Shown piece after piece: positions 53,318 to 61,029 of a stretch of DNA of 64,000 nucleotides. The stretch spans positions 1-64,000 of the forward strand of contig NZ_JALLIN010000031.1 of NCBI RefSeq assembly GCF_023630175.1, written 5' to 3'. The position numbers and the translations under genes are program-made. Position 1 is the first letter of the stretch; every line of letters starts with the position of its first letter. The stretch comes from Streptomyces cellostaticus. Its GTDB lineage: Bacteria > Actinomycetota > Actinomycetes > Streptomycetales > Streptomycetaceae. Below the pieces are notes generated by a model. It made no database searches. It worked only from the letters and a program-made list of their open reading frames with translations, and had not been told where the DNA came from.

Positions 53318-54294
53318 CCTGGCTGATCACCGGCGGCGCCGGTTACATCGGGGCGCACGTCGTCCGCGCGATGACCGAGGCGGGCGAGCGGACGGTCGTC
53401 TACGACGACCTGTCCACGGGGGTGGCCGAGCGGGTGCCGGGCGGGGTGCCCCTGGTGCGGGGCTCGATCCTGGACACCGGGGCCGTGACCCGCGCGCTCG
53501 CCGCGCACGAGGTCACCGGCGTCGTCCACCTGGCGGCGAAGAAGCAGGTGGGCGAGTCGGTGGAGCACCCGCTGCGCTACTACCGGGAGAACGTGGAGGG
53601 CCTGCGCGTCCTGCTGGAGGCGGCGGTGGCGGCCGAGGTCTCGTCGTTCGTGTTCTCCTCGTCCGCCGCCGTGTACGGCATGCCGGACGTGGAGCTGGTC
53701 ACGGAGGAGACCCCCTGCGTGCCGCTCTCCCCCTACGGCGAGACCAAGCTCGCCGGCGAGTGGCTGGTGCGCGCGACGGGCCGGGCGGCCGGGCTCGCGA
53801 CCGCGTCCCTGCGGTACTTCAACGTGGCGGGCGCGGCCGCTCCCGCACTGGCCGACGCGAGCGTCTCCAATCTCGTCCCCATGATCTTCGAGAAGCTCAC
53901 CGAGGGGCTGCCCCCGCGGATCTTCGGCGACGACTACCCGACCCCCGACGGCACCTGCGTCCGCGACTACATCCACGTGGCCGACCTGGCCGAGGCCCAC
54001 GTGACGGTGGCCCGCGCGCTGCGCTCCGACCCGGGCCGCGAACTGACCCTCAACATCGGCCGCGGGGAGGGCGTGTCGGTCCGCGAGATGATCGACCGCG
54101 TCAACGCGGTCACCGGTTACGACCGCCCCCCGGCCGTCGCCGCCCGCCGCCCCGGCGACCCGGCCCGCGTGGTGGCCTCCGCCGACCGCATCGCCACCGA
54201 ACTGGGCTGGCGGGCCAAGCGCGACGTCCAGGACATGATCGGCTCGGCCTGGGAGGGCTGGATCCACCTGCACCCGGAGGCGGCCCGCCGGTAG
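53314..54294 (+). CDS. galE: UDP-glucose 4-epimerase
   Basis: 326 residues; extended short-chain dehydrogenase. NAD-binding GGAGYIGAH (7-15), serine/tyrosine/lysine site SSSAAVYG and YGETK, and the late family segment DGTCVRDYIHVADLAEAH. It interconverts UDP-glucose and UDP-galactose, perhaps also the GlcNAc forms. Coupling by ATGA to the long GT2 gene suggests it supplies galactose or GalNAc to the glycopolymer rather than serving galactose catabolism. A short hairpin follows. Confidence 0.95.
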   Translation: MTWLITGGAGYIGAHVVRAMTEAGERTVVYDDLSTGVAERVPGGVPLVRGSILDTGAVTRALAAHEVTGVVHLAAKKQVGESVEHPLRYYRENVEGLRVLLEAAVAAEVSSFVFSSSAAVYGMPDVELVTEETPCVPLSPYGETKLAGEWLVRATGRAAGLATASLRYFNVAGAAAPALADASVSNLVPMIFEKLTEGLPPRIFGDDYPTPDGTCVRDYIHVADLAEAHVTVARALRSDPGRELTLNIGRGEGVSVREMIDRVNAVTGYDRPPAVAARRPGDPARVVASADRIATELGWRAKRDVQDMIGSAWEGWIHLHPEAARR

Positions 54295-54354
54295 GAGGCT
54301 CCTGGCTCCGGCACCCCGCAGGCCCCTTGCCCCGCCAGGCCTCGGGCCCGGCCT

Positions 54355-54373
54355 CCGGGACTCCGAGTCCCGG
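54355..54373. terminator. Short hairpin between convergent galE and TetR genes
   Basis: 8-base arms (CCGGGACT and complement) with a 3-base loop within a cluster of CGGGACTCCG direct repeats. It is the only candidate terminator in the 122-base convergent gap. Confidence 0.5.
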
Positions 54374-54416
54374 GACTCCGGGACTCAGCCGGGCGCACCG
54401 CCGCCCGGGCGGCCCG

Positions 54417-55043
54417 TCACAGGGCGGCGAGGGCCGCCGCGGTCGCGCGGGCGAGGGTGTCCAGGTAGTTCTTCGGGAGCCTGGGGGAACGGATCACCAC
54501 CGAGCGCCAGTACAGGGGTCCGGAGATCAGGTCCAGGGCGAGGTCGGTGTCCACCCCGGACCGCACCTCCCCGCGCCGCTCCGCCGCGGCCACGATCCTG
54601 CTGGCCATCGAGTCCTGGCCGTCCCGCACCGCCTTCTGCAGCGCCTCGGCGATCTCGGGACTGCGCGCCGCCTCCGCCTGGAGGTCGGGGATGATCTGCG
54701 AGGCGACGGGGTGGCGCAGGGCGCGGGACGTGACGCCGTAGAGAAGGCGGAGGTCGCCCTCCAGCGAGCCGGTGTCCGGTACCGGGAGTCCCAGCACGGC
54801 CATCGCCGAGACCACGTCGAGCACCAGGTGAAGCTTCGAACGCCACCGGCGGTACACCGCCGTCTTGCCGACGCCCGCCCGCCGCGCGATCCCCTCGATG
54901 GACATCCTGGCGTACCCGACGGCCGCCAGTTCCTCGAAGACGGCCGCCCGGATGGCCTCGGTCACGTCCTCCCGGAGCACGGCGGCCCCCGCGGGGGCCC
55001 GGCGGCGCGGACGCTTCGGGGTCTCGTCGGCGTTCGTCGTCAT
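54417..55043 (-). CDS. TetR-family transcriptional regulator
   Basis: 208 residues from ATG at 55043. The helix-turn-helix is at about 45-65 (MSIEGIARRAGVGKTAVYRRW). The C-terminal ligand domain matches the TetR_C_11-like group (LLYGVTSRALRHPVASQII). It is divergent from the TagG/TagH-type exporter operon, and repeated operator-like sequences lie between, so it likely represses itself and possibly the exporter. The ligand is unknown. Confidence 0.93.
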   Translation of the reverse strand: MTTNADETPKRPRRRAPAGAAVLREDVTEAIRAAVFEELAAVGYARMSIEGIARRAGVGKTAVYRRWRSKLHLVLDVVSAMAVLGLPVPDTGSLEGDLRLLYGVTSRALRHPVASQIIPDLQAEAARSPEIAEALQKAVRDGQDSMASRIVAAAERRGEVRSGVDTDLALDLISGPLYWRSVVIRSPRLPKNYLDTLARATAAALAAL

Positions 55044-55059
55044 ACGGACCAGCATAGGG

Positions 55060-55123
55060 CGTTACGACGAAACGGTTGCGTTCCGACGTTCGTTGGTTCT
55101 ACTCTCACGTTGCGACGATACGG
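55060..55123. promoter_or_regulatory. Repeated TetR-type operator candidates
   Basis: GTTACGACGAAACGG (55061-55075) and GTTGCGACGATACGG (55109-55123) are 15-base direct repeats with two mismatches, 48 bases apart. With the preceding C each is a partial palindrome (CGTT...AACG). A related CGTTCCGACGTTCG lies between. The whole block sits between divergent TetR and exporter genes. Confidence 0.5.
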
Positions 55124-55172
55124 TCCCGTCCCGACGTAAGAGAACGTGAAGACAAACGTAAGGAAACGCCGG

Positions 55173-56153
55173 ATGACGGACGGGGACCCCTCAGGCCCGG
55201 CGACCGCCGGACGCACCCCCCTCCCCCGAGCGAAAGCAGCGGATGTGAGTCAGGTCCTCCACACACCGCCCCCGACCCAGGTCCCGGCCGAGGACGACCT
55301 CGCGGCGCTGGCCGCCCGGCACGGCCTGTCGGTCAGCGGCGCCCGCCCCTCCCTGCCCGCGTACGTCCGCGCGCTGTGGGCGCGCCGCCACTTCATCACC
55401 GCCTTCGCCACCGCCAAGCTCACCGCCCAGTACAGCCAGGCGAAGCTCGGCCAGGTCTGGCAGGTCATGACCCCGCTGCTGAACGCGGCGGTCTACTACT
55501 TCATCTTCGGCGTGCTGCTGGGCACCAAGCACAACGTGCCCGACTACGTGCCGTTCCTGGTCACCGGCGTGTTCATCTGGACGTTCACGCAGAGTTCGAT
55601 CATGGCGGGCACCCGGGCCATCGCCGGCAACCTCGGCCTGGTCCGCGCCCTGCACTTCCCGCGCGCCGCACTGCCGATCTCCTTCGCGCTCCAGCAGCTC
55701 CAGCAGCTCCTGTTCTCGATGGCCGCGCTCGTCGTCATCCTGCTCTGCTTCGGTGTCCCGGTCGCCGCCTCGTGGGTGCTGGCGATCCCCGCCCTGGTGC
55801 TCCAGTTCACGTTCAACGCCGGCGTGTCGATGGTCATGGCCCGCATGGGCGCGAAGACCCCCGACATCGCGCAGCTCATGCCGTTCGTGCTGCGGACCTG
55901 GATGTACGTGTCCGGCGTGATGTGGAGCATCGACAAGATCGACAAGAACGACCACCTGCCGCACATCGTCAAACTGCTGCTGGAGCTGAACCCGGCCGCC
56001 GTGTACATCGACCTGATGCGGTTCGCGCTGATCGACAGCTTCCACACCCTGCCCCCGCACGTGTGGGCGGTCGCGACGGGCTGGGCCCTGCTCGCCGGGG
56101 TCGGCGGCTTCATCTACTTCTGGAAGGCTGAGGAGACCTACGGCCGTGGCTGA
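55173..56153 (+). CDS. ABC-2 polysaccharide exporter permease, TagG-like
   Basis: 326 residues from ATG at 55173, with AAGGAA upstream; GTG at 55146 or 55243 are alternatives. The N-terminal about 85 residues are cytoplasmic; then come six membrane helices with the ABC-2 family segment AQYSQAKLGQVWQVMTPLLN and the LELNPAAVYIDLMRFALI loop. Together with the TagH-like ATPase it would flip lipid-linked teichoic-acid-type polymer across the membrane. The next gene overlaps its end by 8 bases. Confidence 0.92.
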   Translation: MTDGDPSGPATAGRTPLPRAKAADVSQVLHTPPPTQVPAEDDLAALAARHGLSVSGARPSLPAYVRALWARRHFITAFATAKLTAQYSQAKLGQVWQVMTPLLNAAVYYFIFGVLLGTKHNVPDYVPFLVTGVFIWTFTQSSIMAGTRAIAGNLGLVRALHFPRAALPISFALQQLQQLLFSMAALVVILLCFGVPVAASWVLAIPALVLQFTFNAGVSMVMARMGAKTPDIAQLMPFVLRTWMYVSGVMWSIDKIDKNDHLPHIVKLLLELNPAAVYIDLMRFALIDSFHTLPPHVWAVATGWALLAGVGGFIYFWKAEETYGRG

Positions 56154-57006
56154 GCAGACCGGGACCACCAGCGAGCAGATCCCCACCGTCGTCGCCGACC
56201 GGGTCGACATCGTCTACCGGGTCAACGGCACCGGCGCCGGGCGGGGCACCGCCACCGCCGCCCTCAACCGCATCCTGCGGCGCCGACAGACGGAGAAGGC
56301 GGCCGGTGTGCGCAAGGTGCACGCGGTCAGGAAGGTGTCGTTCGTCGCCCACAAGGGGGAGGCGATCGGCCTCATCGGCACCAACGGCTCCGGCAAGTCG
56401 ACGCTGCTGAAGGCGGTCGCCGGTCTGCTGCCCGTGGAGAACGGGCGCATCTACACCGACGGCCAGCCCTCCCTGCTCGGCGTCAACGCGGCGCTGATGA
56501 ACGACCTGACCGGCGAGCGCAACGTCCACCTCGGCGGACTGGCCATGGGCATGTCCCGGGAGCAGGTCAAGCAGCGCTACCAGGAGATCGTCGACTTCTC
56601 CGGGATCAACGAGAAGGGCGACTTCATCACCCTGCCGATGCGGACCTACTCCTCCGGCATGGCGGCCCGGCTGCGTTTCTCCATCGCCGCCGCCAAGGAC
56701 CACGACGTCCTGCTGATCGACGAGGCGCTGGCCACCGGCGACCGCTCCTTCCGGCACCGCTCCGAGGCCCGCATCCGCGAGCTGCGCAAGCACGCGGGCA
56801 CGGTCTTCCTGGTCAGCCACAACAACAAGTCGATCCGGGACACCTGCGAGCGGGTGCTGTGGCTGGAGCGCGGCGAACTGCGCATGGACGGGGCCACGGA
56901 GGACGTCCTGAAGGAGTACGAGGCCTTCACCGGTGACAAGAGCGACAAGCCGGCCCGGAAACCGGCGAGGAAGGCGGCACCCAAGCCCCCCGCCGCGACG
57001 CCGTAG
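56146..57006 (+). CDS. ABC polysaccharide exporter ATPase, TagH-like
   Basis: 286 residues from GTG at 56146, overlapping the permease gene. Walker A GTNGSGKSTLL, signature YSSGMAARLRFSIA (the variant of polysaccharide exporters), Walker B VLLIDEALATGD, and H-loop VSHNN. The N-terminal insertion between the first strand and Walker A is typical of TagH/Wzt. A Lys/Pro/Ala-rich tail replaces the longer C-terminal domains seen in some TagH. It powers polymer export. Confidence 0.93.
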   Translation: MAEQTGTTSEQIPTVVADRVDIVYRVNGTGAGRGTATAALNRILRRRQTEKAAGVRKVHAVRKVSFVAHKGEAIGLIGTNGSGKSTLLKAVAGLLPVENGRIYTDGQPSLLGVNAALMNDLTGERNVHLGGLAMGMSREQVKQRYQEIVDFSGINEKGDFITLPMRTYSSGMAARLRFSIAAAKDHDVLLIDEALATGDRSFRHRSEARIRELRKHAGTVFLVSHNNKSIRDTCERVLWLERGELRMDGATEDVLKEYEAFTGDKSDKPARKPARKAAPKPPAATP

Positions 57007-57088
57007 GGCCGGAACCCGGCCCCCGGAGTCTCGTTCTCCAAGGGGGCCCGTGCTCCGCGGACGCTCCCACCCCGGGCGTGGTTATCCT

Positions 57089-57120
57089 TTTCATACCCTT
57101 AGTGACAGTATGTTATGAAA
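57089..57120 (+). promoter_or_regulatory. AT-rich promoter region with flanking inverted repeat
   Basis: TTTCATA (57089-57095) and TATGAAA (57114-57120) form a perfect inverted repeat spaced 18 bases, enclosing ACAGTATGTT with a possible -10 TATGTT. It lies about 40 bases upstream of the next gene and stands out in base composition. It could be a promoter with an operator. Confidence 0.4.
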
Positions 57121-57158
57121 GGTGCCCACCAGAACGGCGAGCCCAAGGAGCCTCCGCG

Positions 57159-59351
57159 ATGCCTCACCTCAGCGTCATCGTCCACGGGCCGAACACCCAG
57201 GGACATCTGACCGAGTTGCTGGCCGCGCTGGAGACCCGCCCGCTCCCGGACATCGAGGTGATCGTCGCCGCGGTCGGCGACTGGGCCCGGGAGACGGCCG
57301 AGGAGCACGCCCCGGACACGATCGTGGTGCCGCTGCCGGAGGGCACCGGTGACGGGGCGGCCAGGGCGGCGGGAGCGGCGCGGGCGTCCGGCCGCTGGCT
57401 GCACTTCGTGCACGCCAAGGACGGTCTGCCCGCCGGGGCGCCCCGGATGGTCGCGGAGCGCACCGCGGAGTTGGACGACACGGTCGACGTACTGCTCTTC
57501 GACCACGTCACCACCACCTGGCGGAGCGCCGCGGCCCCGTCGGCCGGCGGCCGCCACCTCGCCGCCGCCGGCCGTGCCGACCGGACCCTGGACGACGCGG
57601 CCGACCTGCTGCGCCTCGCCCCGCTGCTGGGCACCCGCGCCCTGCGCGCCGGGTTCTGGCGGGCGCACGAGGACCTGCTCACCACCGACGACGAGCCCTA
57701 CGCGGCGCACGCGGCCCTGCTGCACGCCGACCGTGTCGCCTGCCTGAACCAGGTGGCGTACGACGACCGCCGGCTGCGTCCCGAGAGCCTGCCGCCCCTC
57801 GCGCCGGAGGACCGGTACACGCTCATCGACCGCTACGAGTCGTTGCTCCCGCTCACCAGGGACCGCCGCGCGCCCCGCGCGGTGCTGTACGACCTGATGG
57901 TCCGCGACCTGCTGCGCACCTTCGCCCGGGAGGACCTGCCCGACCCGGTGGCCCGCGAGTTCTTCCGCCGGGCCTCGCTGGCCGCGGTCCGCTGGCGCCC
58001 CGAGAACCACCGCCGCCCCGCCGGTCTGGAGGGCGTCCGGCACTCGCTGCTCGAGGACGGCGCGTACACCAGGTACCGCGCCTTCCAGGCCGCCAACCGC
58101 ACCCGGCGCGCGGCCCGGAAGGCGGTGCGCGACCGCAAGCGGCAACTGGGCACGAAGCTCCGCGACCAGCAGTACCGCAGGGCGCTGAGCCGCCCGGTCG
58201 ACCCCGAACTGGCCGTGTTCGCCGCCTACTGGGAGCGCGGGGTCGCCTGCAACCCGGCCGCGATCGCCGCCCGGCTCGCCGAACTCGCCCCGCACATCCG
58301 CCGGGTGTGGGTGGTGAACAGGGAGAACGCGGCCCTGCTGCCGCCCGGCACCGACCACGTGATCCCCGGCACCCGCCGCTACTGGGAGACGCTGGCCACC
58401 GCCAAGTACCTGACCAACAACGTCAACTTCCCCAACGCGGTCGTCAAGCGCCCCGAGGCGATCCACCTCCAGACCCACCACGGCACCCCGCTCAAGCGCA
58501 TGGGCCTGGACCAGCGCGACCACCCGGCCGCCGCCAAGGGGCTGGACTTCGCCGCGCTGCTGGCCCGCGTCGACAAGTGGGACTACAGCGTCAGCGCCAA
58601 CAGCCACTCCACCCGTATGTGGGAGCGCGCGTACCCGGCCCGCTACACCTCGCTGGACCACGGCTATCCGCGCAACGACGTCTTCTACACGAGCGGCGCC
58701 GCCGAAGTGCGGGCCGCCCGTGCGCGGCTGGGCATCGCCCCCGGCGCCACCGCCGTCCTCTACGCCCCCACCCACCGCGACTACGAGGCGGGCTTCACCC
58801 CCCGGCTCGACCTCGCCGCCCTGGCCGACCGGCTCGGCGGCGACACGGTCCTGCTGGTCCGCGCGCACTACTTCTACGGCGCCGCCTCCCCGCTCACCGG
58901 GCTGCGCCGGTCCGGCAGGATCATCGACGTCTCCTCCTACGACCCCGTCGAGGAGCTGTGCCTGGCCGCCGACGCGCTGGTCACGGACTACTCGTCGATC
59001 ATGTTCGACTACGCCAACCTGGACCGGCCGATCGTGATCCACGCCGACGACTGGGAGACGTACCGCACCACCCGGGGCGTGTACTTCGACCTGATGGCCG
59101 ACCACCCGGGCCAGGTCGCGCGCACCCAGGAGGAGCTGACCGAGATCCTCACCTCGGGCGCCTGGCGCGACGAGAGCGCGGCGAAGGCGCGGGCCGCCTT
59201 CCGGCGCCGGTTCTGCGAGTACGACGACGGCCGCGCCGCCGAGCGGGTCGTACGGCGGGTCTTCCTCGGCGAACCCGAGGAGGCGCTGCCCCCGGTGATC
59301 CCGCTGGAGCGCCGCACGCCCGCCCCGACCCCCGAGGAGGCCACCGCATGA
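57159..59351 (+). CDS. TagF-like glycerophosphotransferase with a degenerate N-terminal GT2 domain
   Basis: 730 residues from ATG at 57159 with AAGGAG upstream. The N-terminal part keeps the GT2 shape (LSVIVHGPNTQGHLTELLAA) but has lost the nucleotide-binding acids (AAVG at 37-40 where relatives have VDD) and the metal motif (HAKD at 85-88 where relatives have DSDD). The TagF-like half is intact: H441 in QTHHGTPLKRMG, H570 in VRAHYFYG, GYPRNDVF, YAPTHRDYE and VTDYSSIMFDYANLDRPIV. It should still transfer polyol-phosphate or similar units, but not act as a GT2 enzyme. It follows the exporter genes and overlaps the next GT2 gene (ATGA). Confidence 0.9.
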   Translation: MPHLSVIVHGPNTQGHLTELLAALETRPLPDIEVIVAAVGDWARETAEEHAPDTIVVPLPEGTGDGAARAAGAARASGRWLHFVHAKDGLPAGAPRMVAERTAELDDTVDVLLFDHVTTTWRSAAAPSAGGRHLAAAGRADRTLDDAADLLRLAPLLGTRALRAGFWRAHEDLLTTDDEPYAAHAALLHADRVACLNQVAYDDRRLRPESLPPLAPEDRYTLIDRYESLLPLTRDRRAPRAVLYDLMVRDLLRTFAREDLPDPVAREFFRRASLAAVRWRPENHRRPAGLEGVRHSLLEDGAYTRYRAFQAANRTRRAARKAVRDRKRQLGTKLRDQQYRRALSRPVDPELAVFAAYWERGVACNPAAIAARLAELAPHIRRVWVVNRENAALLPPGTDHVIPGTRRYWETLATAKYLTNNVNFPNAVVKRPEAIHLQTHHGTPLKRMGLDQRDHPAAAKGLDFAALLARVDKWDYSVSANSHSTRMWERAYPARYTSLDHGYPRNDVFYTSGAAEVRAARARLGIAPGATAVLYAPTHRDYEAGFTPRLDLAALADRLGGDTVLLVRAHYFYGAASPLTGLRRSGRIIDVSSYDPVEELCLAADALVTDYSSIMFDYANLDRPIVIHADDWETYRTTRGVYFDLMADHPGQVARTQEELTEILTSGAWRDESAAKARAAFRRRFCEYDDGRAAERVVRRVFLGEPEEALPPVIPLERRTPAPTPEEATA

Positions 59352-61012
59352 CGCTCCCCGACGTCACGGTCACCGTCATCGTCTTCAACGACGCGGCCCG
59401 CCTGCCCCGCGCGGTCGCCTCCTTGCGCGCCCAGACCCACGCCAACATCGAGATCGTCATCAGCGACGACCACTCCACGGACGACACGCCCGCCGTGGCA
59501 CGGGAACTGGCCGCACAGGACCACCGGATCCGCTACCTCCGCCTGCCGCGGAACAGCGGCGGCTGCAGCGCACCGCGCAACCGGGCCATCGAGATCGCCC
59601 GGGCTCCGTACCTGATGTTCCTGGACAGCGACGACGAACTCCCGCCCCGCGCCGTCGAGTCGCTGCTCGCCGCGCACCGCGAACGCGAGGTGGACTTCAC
59701 CATGGGCGCGGTGCGGCGGGTACGGGTGGACAGCGGGCACCGCTCGACCTGGATGCCGCACCTGGTCGCCGAACGGCGCACGCTGGACGGCATCGACGCC
59801 GACCCGCGGCTGCTGTTCGAGCACCTGTCGACGAGCAAGATGTACGCGCGGGCGTTCCTGGACCGCCACGAGCTCCGCTTCCCCGAGGGCATCCACTACG
59901 AGGACCAGCTCTTCTCCGCGCAGGCCTACTGCCTGGCGAAGGCGTTCACGATCATTCCGGACCCGGTGTACGTCTGGTACATCGAGCCGTTCGCCGCGCA
60001 GGCGGCGGCGTCCATCTCCAACCAGCGGCACAAGATCTCCAACGTCCGCGACCGGGTGCACGTCCAGCGCCTGATCGACGACTTCCTGGTCGAGAGCGGG
60101 CACGCGGTGCTCCGCGAGGACAAGGACTACAAGTTCCTCAAGCACGACTTCCGGATGTACGCGGGCGACCTGCCGTACCGGGACGACGCGTGGCTCGGGG
60201 ACTTCGCGCGGATCATGAACCCCTACCTGGACACACTCGCGGACGGCGCCTTCGTCCGTCTGCCCCGCGCGGAGCGGGTGGTGCTCGAACTGCTGCGCGA
60301 CGAGCGTCTGTCAGACGCCCGGCAGGCGGCACGCGGCCTCGGCCACAACGTGGCCCCACGGCAGGTCACCGACGACGCCCGTGGCGGCACCTTCTGGGGC
60401 GACACGCTCCCGACGACCGACCGGGCCCGCCGTGAACTGGACGTCTCCGACCTGGAGCTGGACACCCGGCCGTTCACCAGTGCCCAGTTCCGCCACGAGA
60501 TCACCGAGCTGACCCGGGGCCCCGGCGCCTGCCTCGACCTCACCATCCGGACGTACGACCCGGGCCTGCGGCTCCCGGTGGGGCCGCAGCGGGCGAGCCT
60601 GGTGCTGAGCCCCGGCCGGCGCCGTCTGACGGTGCCGTTCCGGCTGGACCCGGTGCGACCGGGTGTCTTCGAGGGCCGGGTCCGGCTGGACCTCGCGGCG
60701 GCGGCGCCGCCCGTCCAGGGCTTCGACGGAGTACGCCACCCGCTGCTCCGCCTGTCACAGCAGGGACTGGCCAACTCGGGCCTGCTGCTGGCCCCGCTCG
60801 ACTTCCCCCCGGGGCGGGCGCGGATCGCTCACCGGGCCGGCCTCACGGCCCACGAACTGACCGTCGAACCCGAGGGCCGCAACCCCGGCCGCCTGCAGGT
60901 GCGCTGGCGGCCCCGGTCCCTGACGGCCCACGTGATCCGCCCCCTGGCCCGCCGGCTCTCCCACCCCAGACTGCGCAACGCGGCCCGCCTGGCGGCGAGC
61001 GTCCTGAAGTGA
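59348..61012 (+). CDS. Long GT2 glycosyltransferase of the wall glycopolymer locus
   Basis: 554 residues. GT2 domain at about 1-230: VTVIVFNDA, SDDHSTDDT, NSGGCSAPRNRAIE, metal motif FLDSDD, and HYEDQLFSAQAYC. The C-terminal beta-rich region (about 330-520) is shared with the protein encoded at 51641 (similar GT2 motifs NSGGC and FLDSDD), so the two are paralogues. The ATG overlaps the stop of the TagF-like gene upstream, so the two are translated together; this GT2 could supply the function the degenerate GT2 half upstream has lost. Confidence 0.87.
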   Translation: MTLPDVTVTVIVFNDAARLPRAVASLRAQTHANIEIVISDDHSTDDTPAVARELAAQDHRIRYLRLPRNSGGCSAPRNRAIEIARAPYLMFLDSDDELPPRAVESLLAAHREREVDFTMGAVRRVRVDSGHRSTWMPHLVAERRTLDGIDADPRLLFEHLSTSKMYARAFLDRHELRFPEGIHYEDQLFSAQAYCLAKAFTIIPDPVYVWYIEPFAAQAAASISNQRHKISNVRDRVHVQRLIDDFLVESGHAVLREDKDYKFLKHDFRMYAGDLPYRDDAWLGDFARIMNPYLDTLADGAFVRLPRAERVVLELLRDERLSDARQAARGLGHNVAPRQVTDDARGGTFWGDTLPTTDRARRELDVSDLELDTRPFTSAQFRHEITELTRGPGACLDLTIRTYDPGLRLPVGPQRASLVLSPGRRRLTVPFRLDPVRPGVFEGRVRLDLAAAAPPVQGFDGVRHPLLRLSQQGLANSGLLLAPLDFPPGRARIAHRAGLTAHELTVEPEGRNPGRLQVRWRPRSLTAHVIRPLARRLSHPRLRNAARLAASVLK

Positions 61013-61029
61013 CCCCCGGGCGGGGCGGC

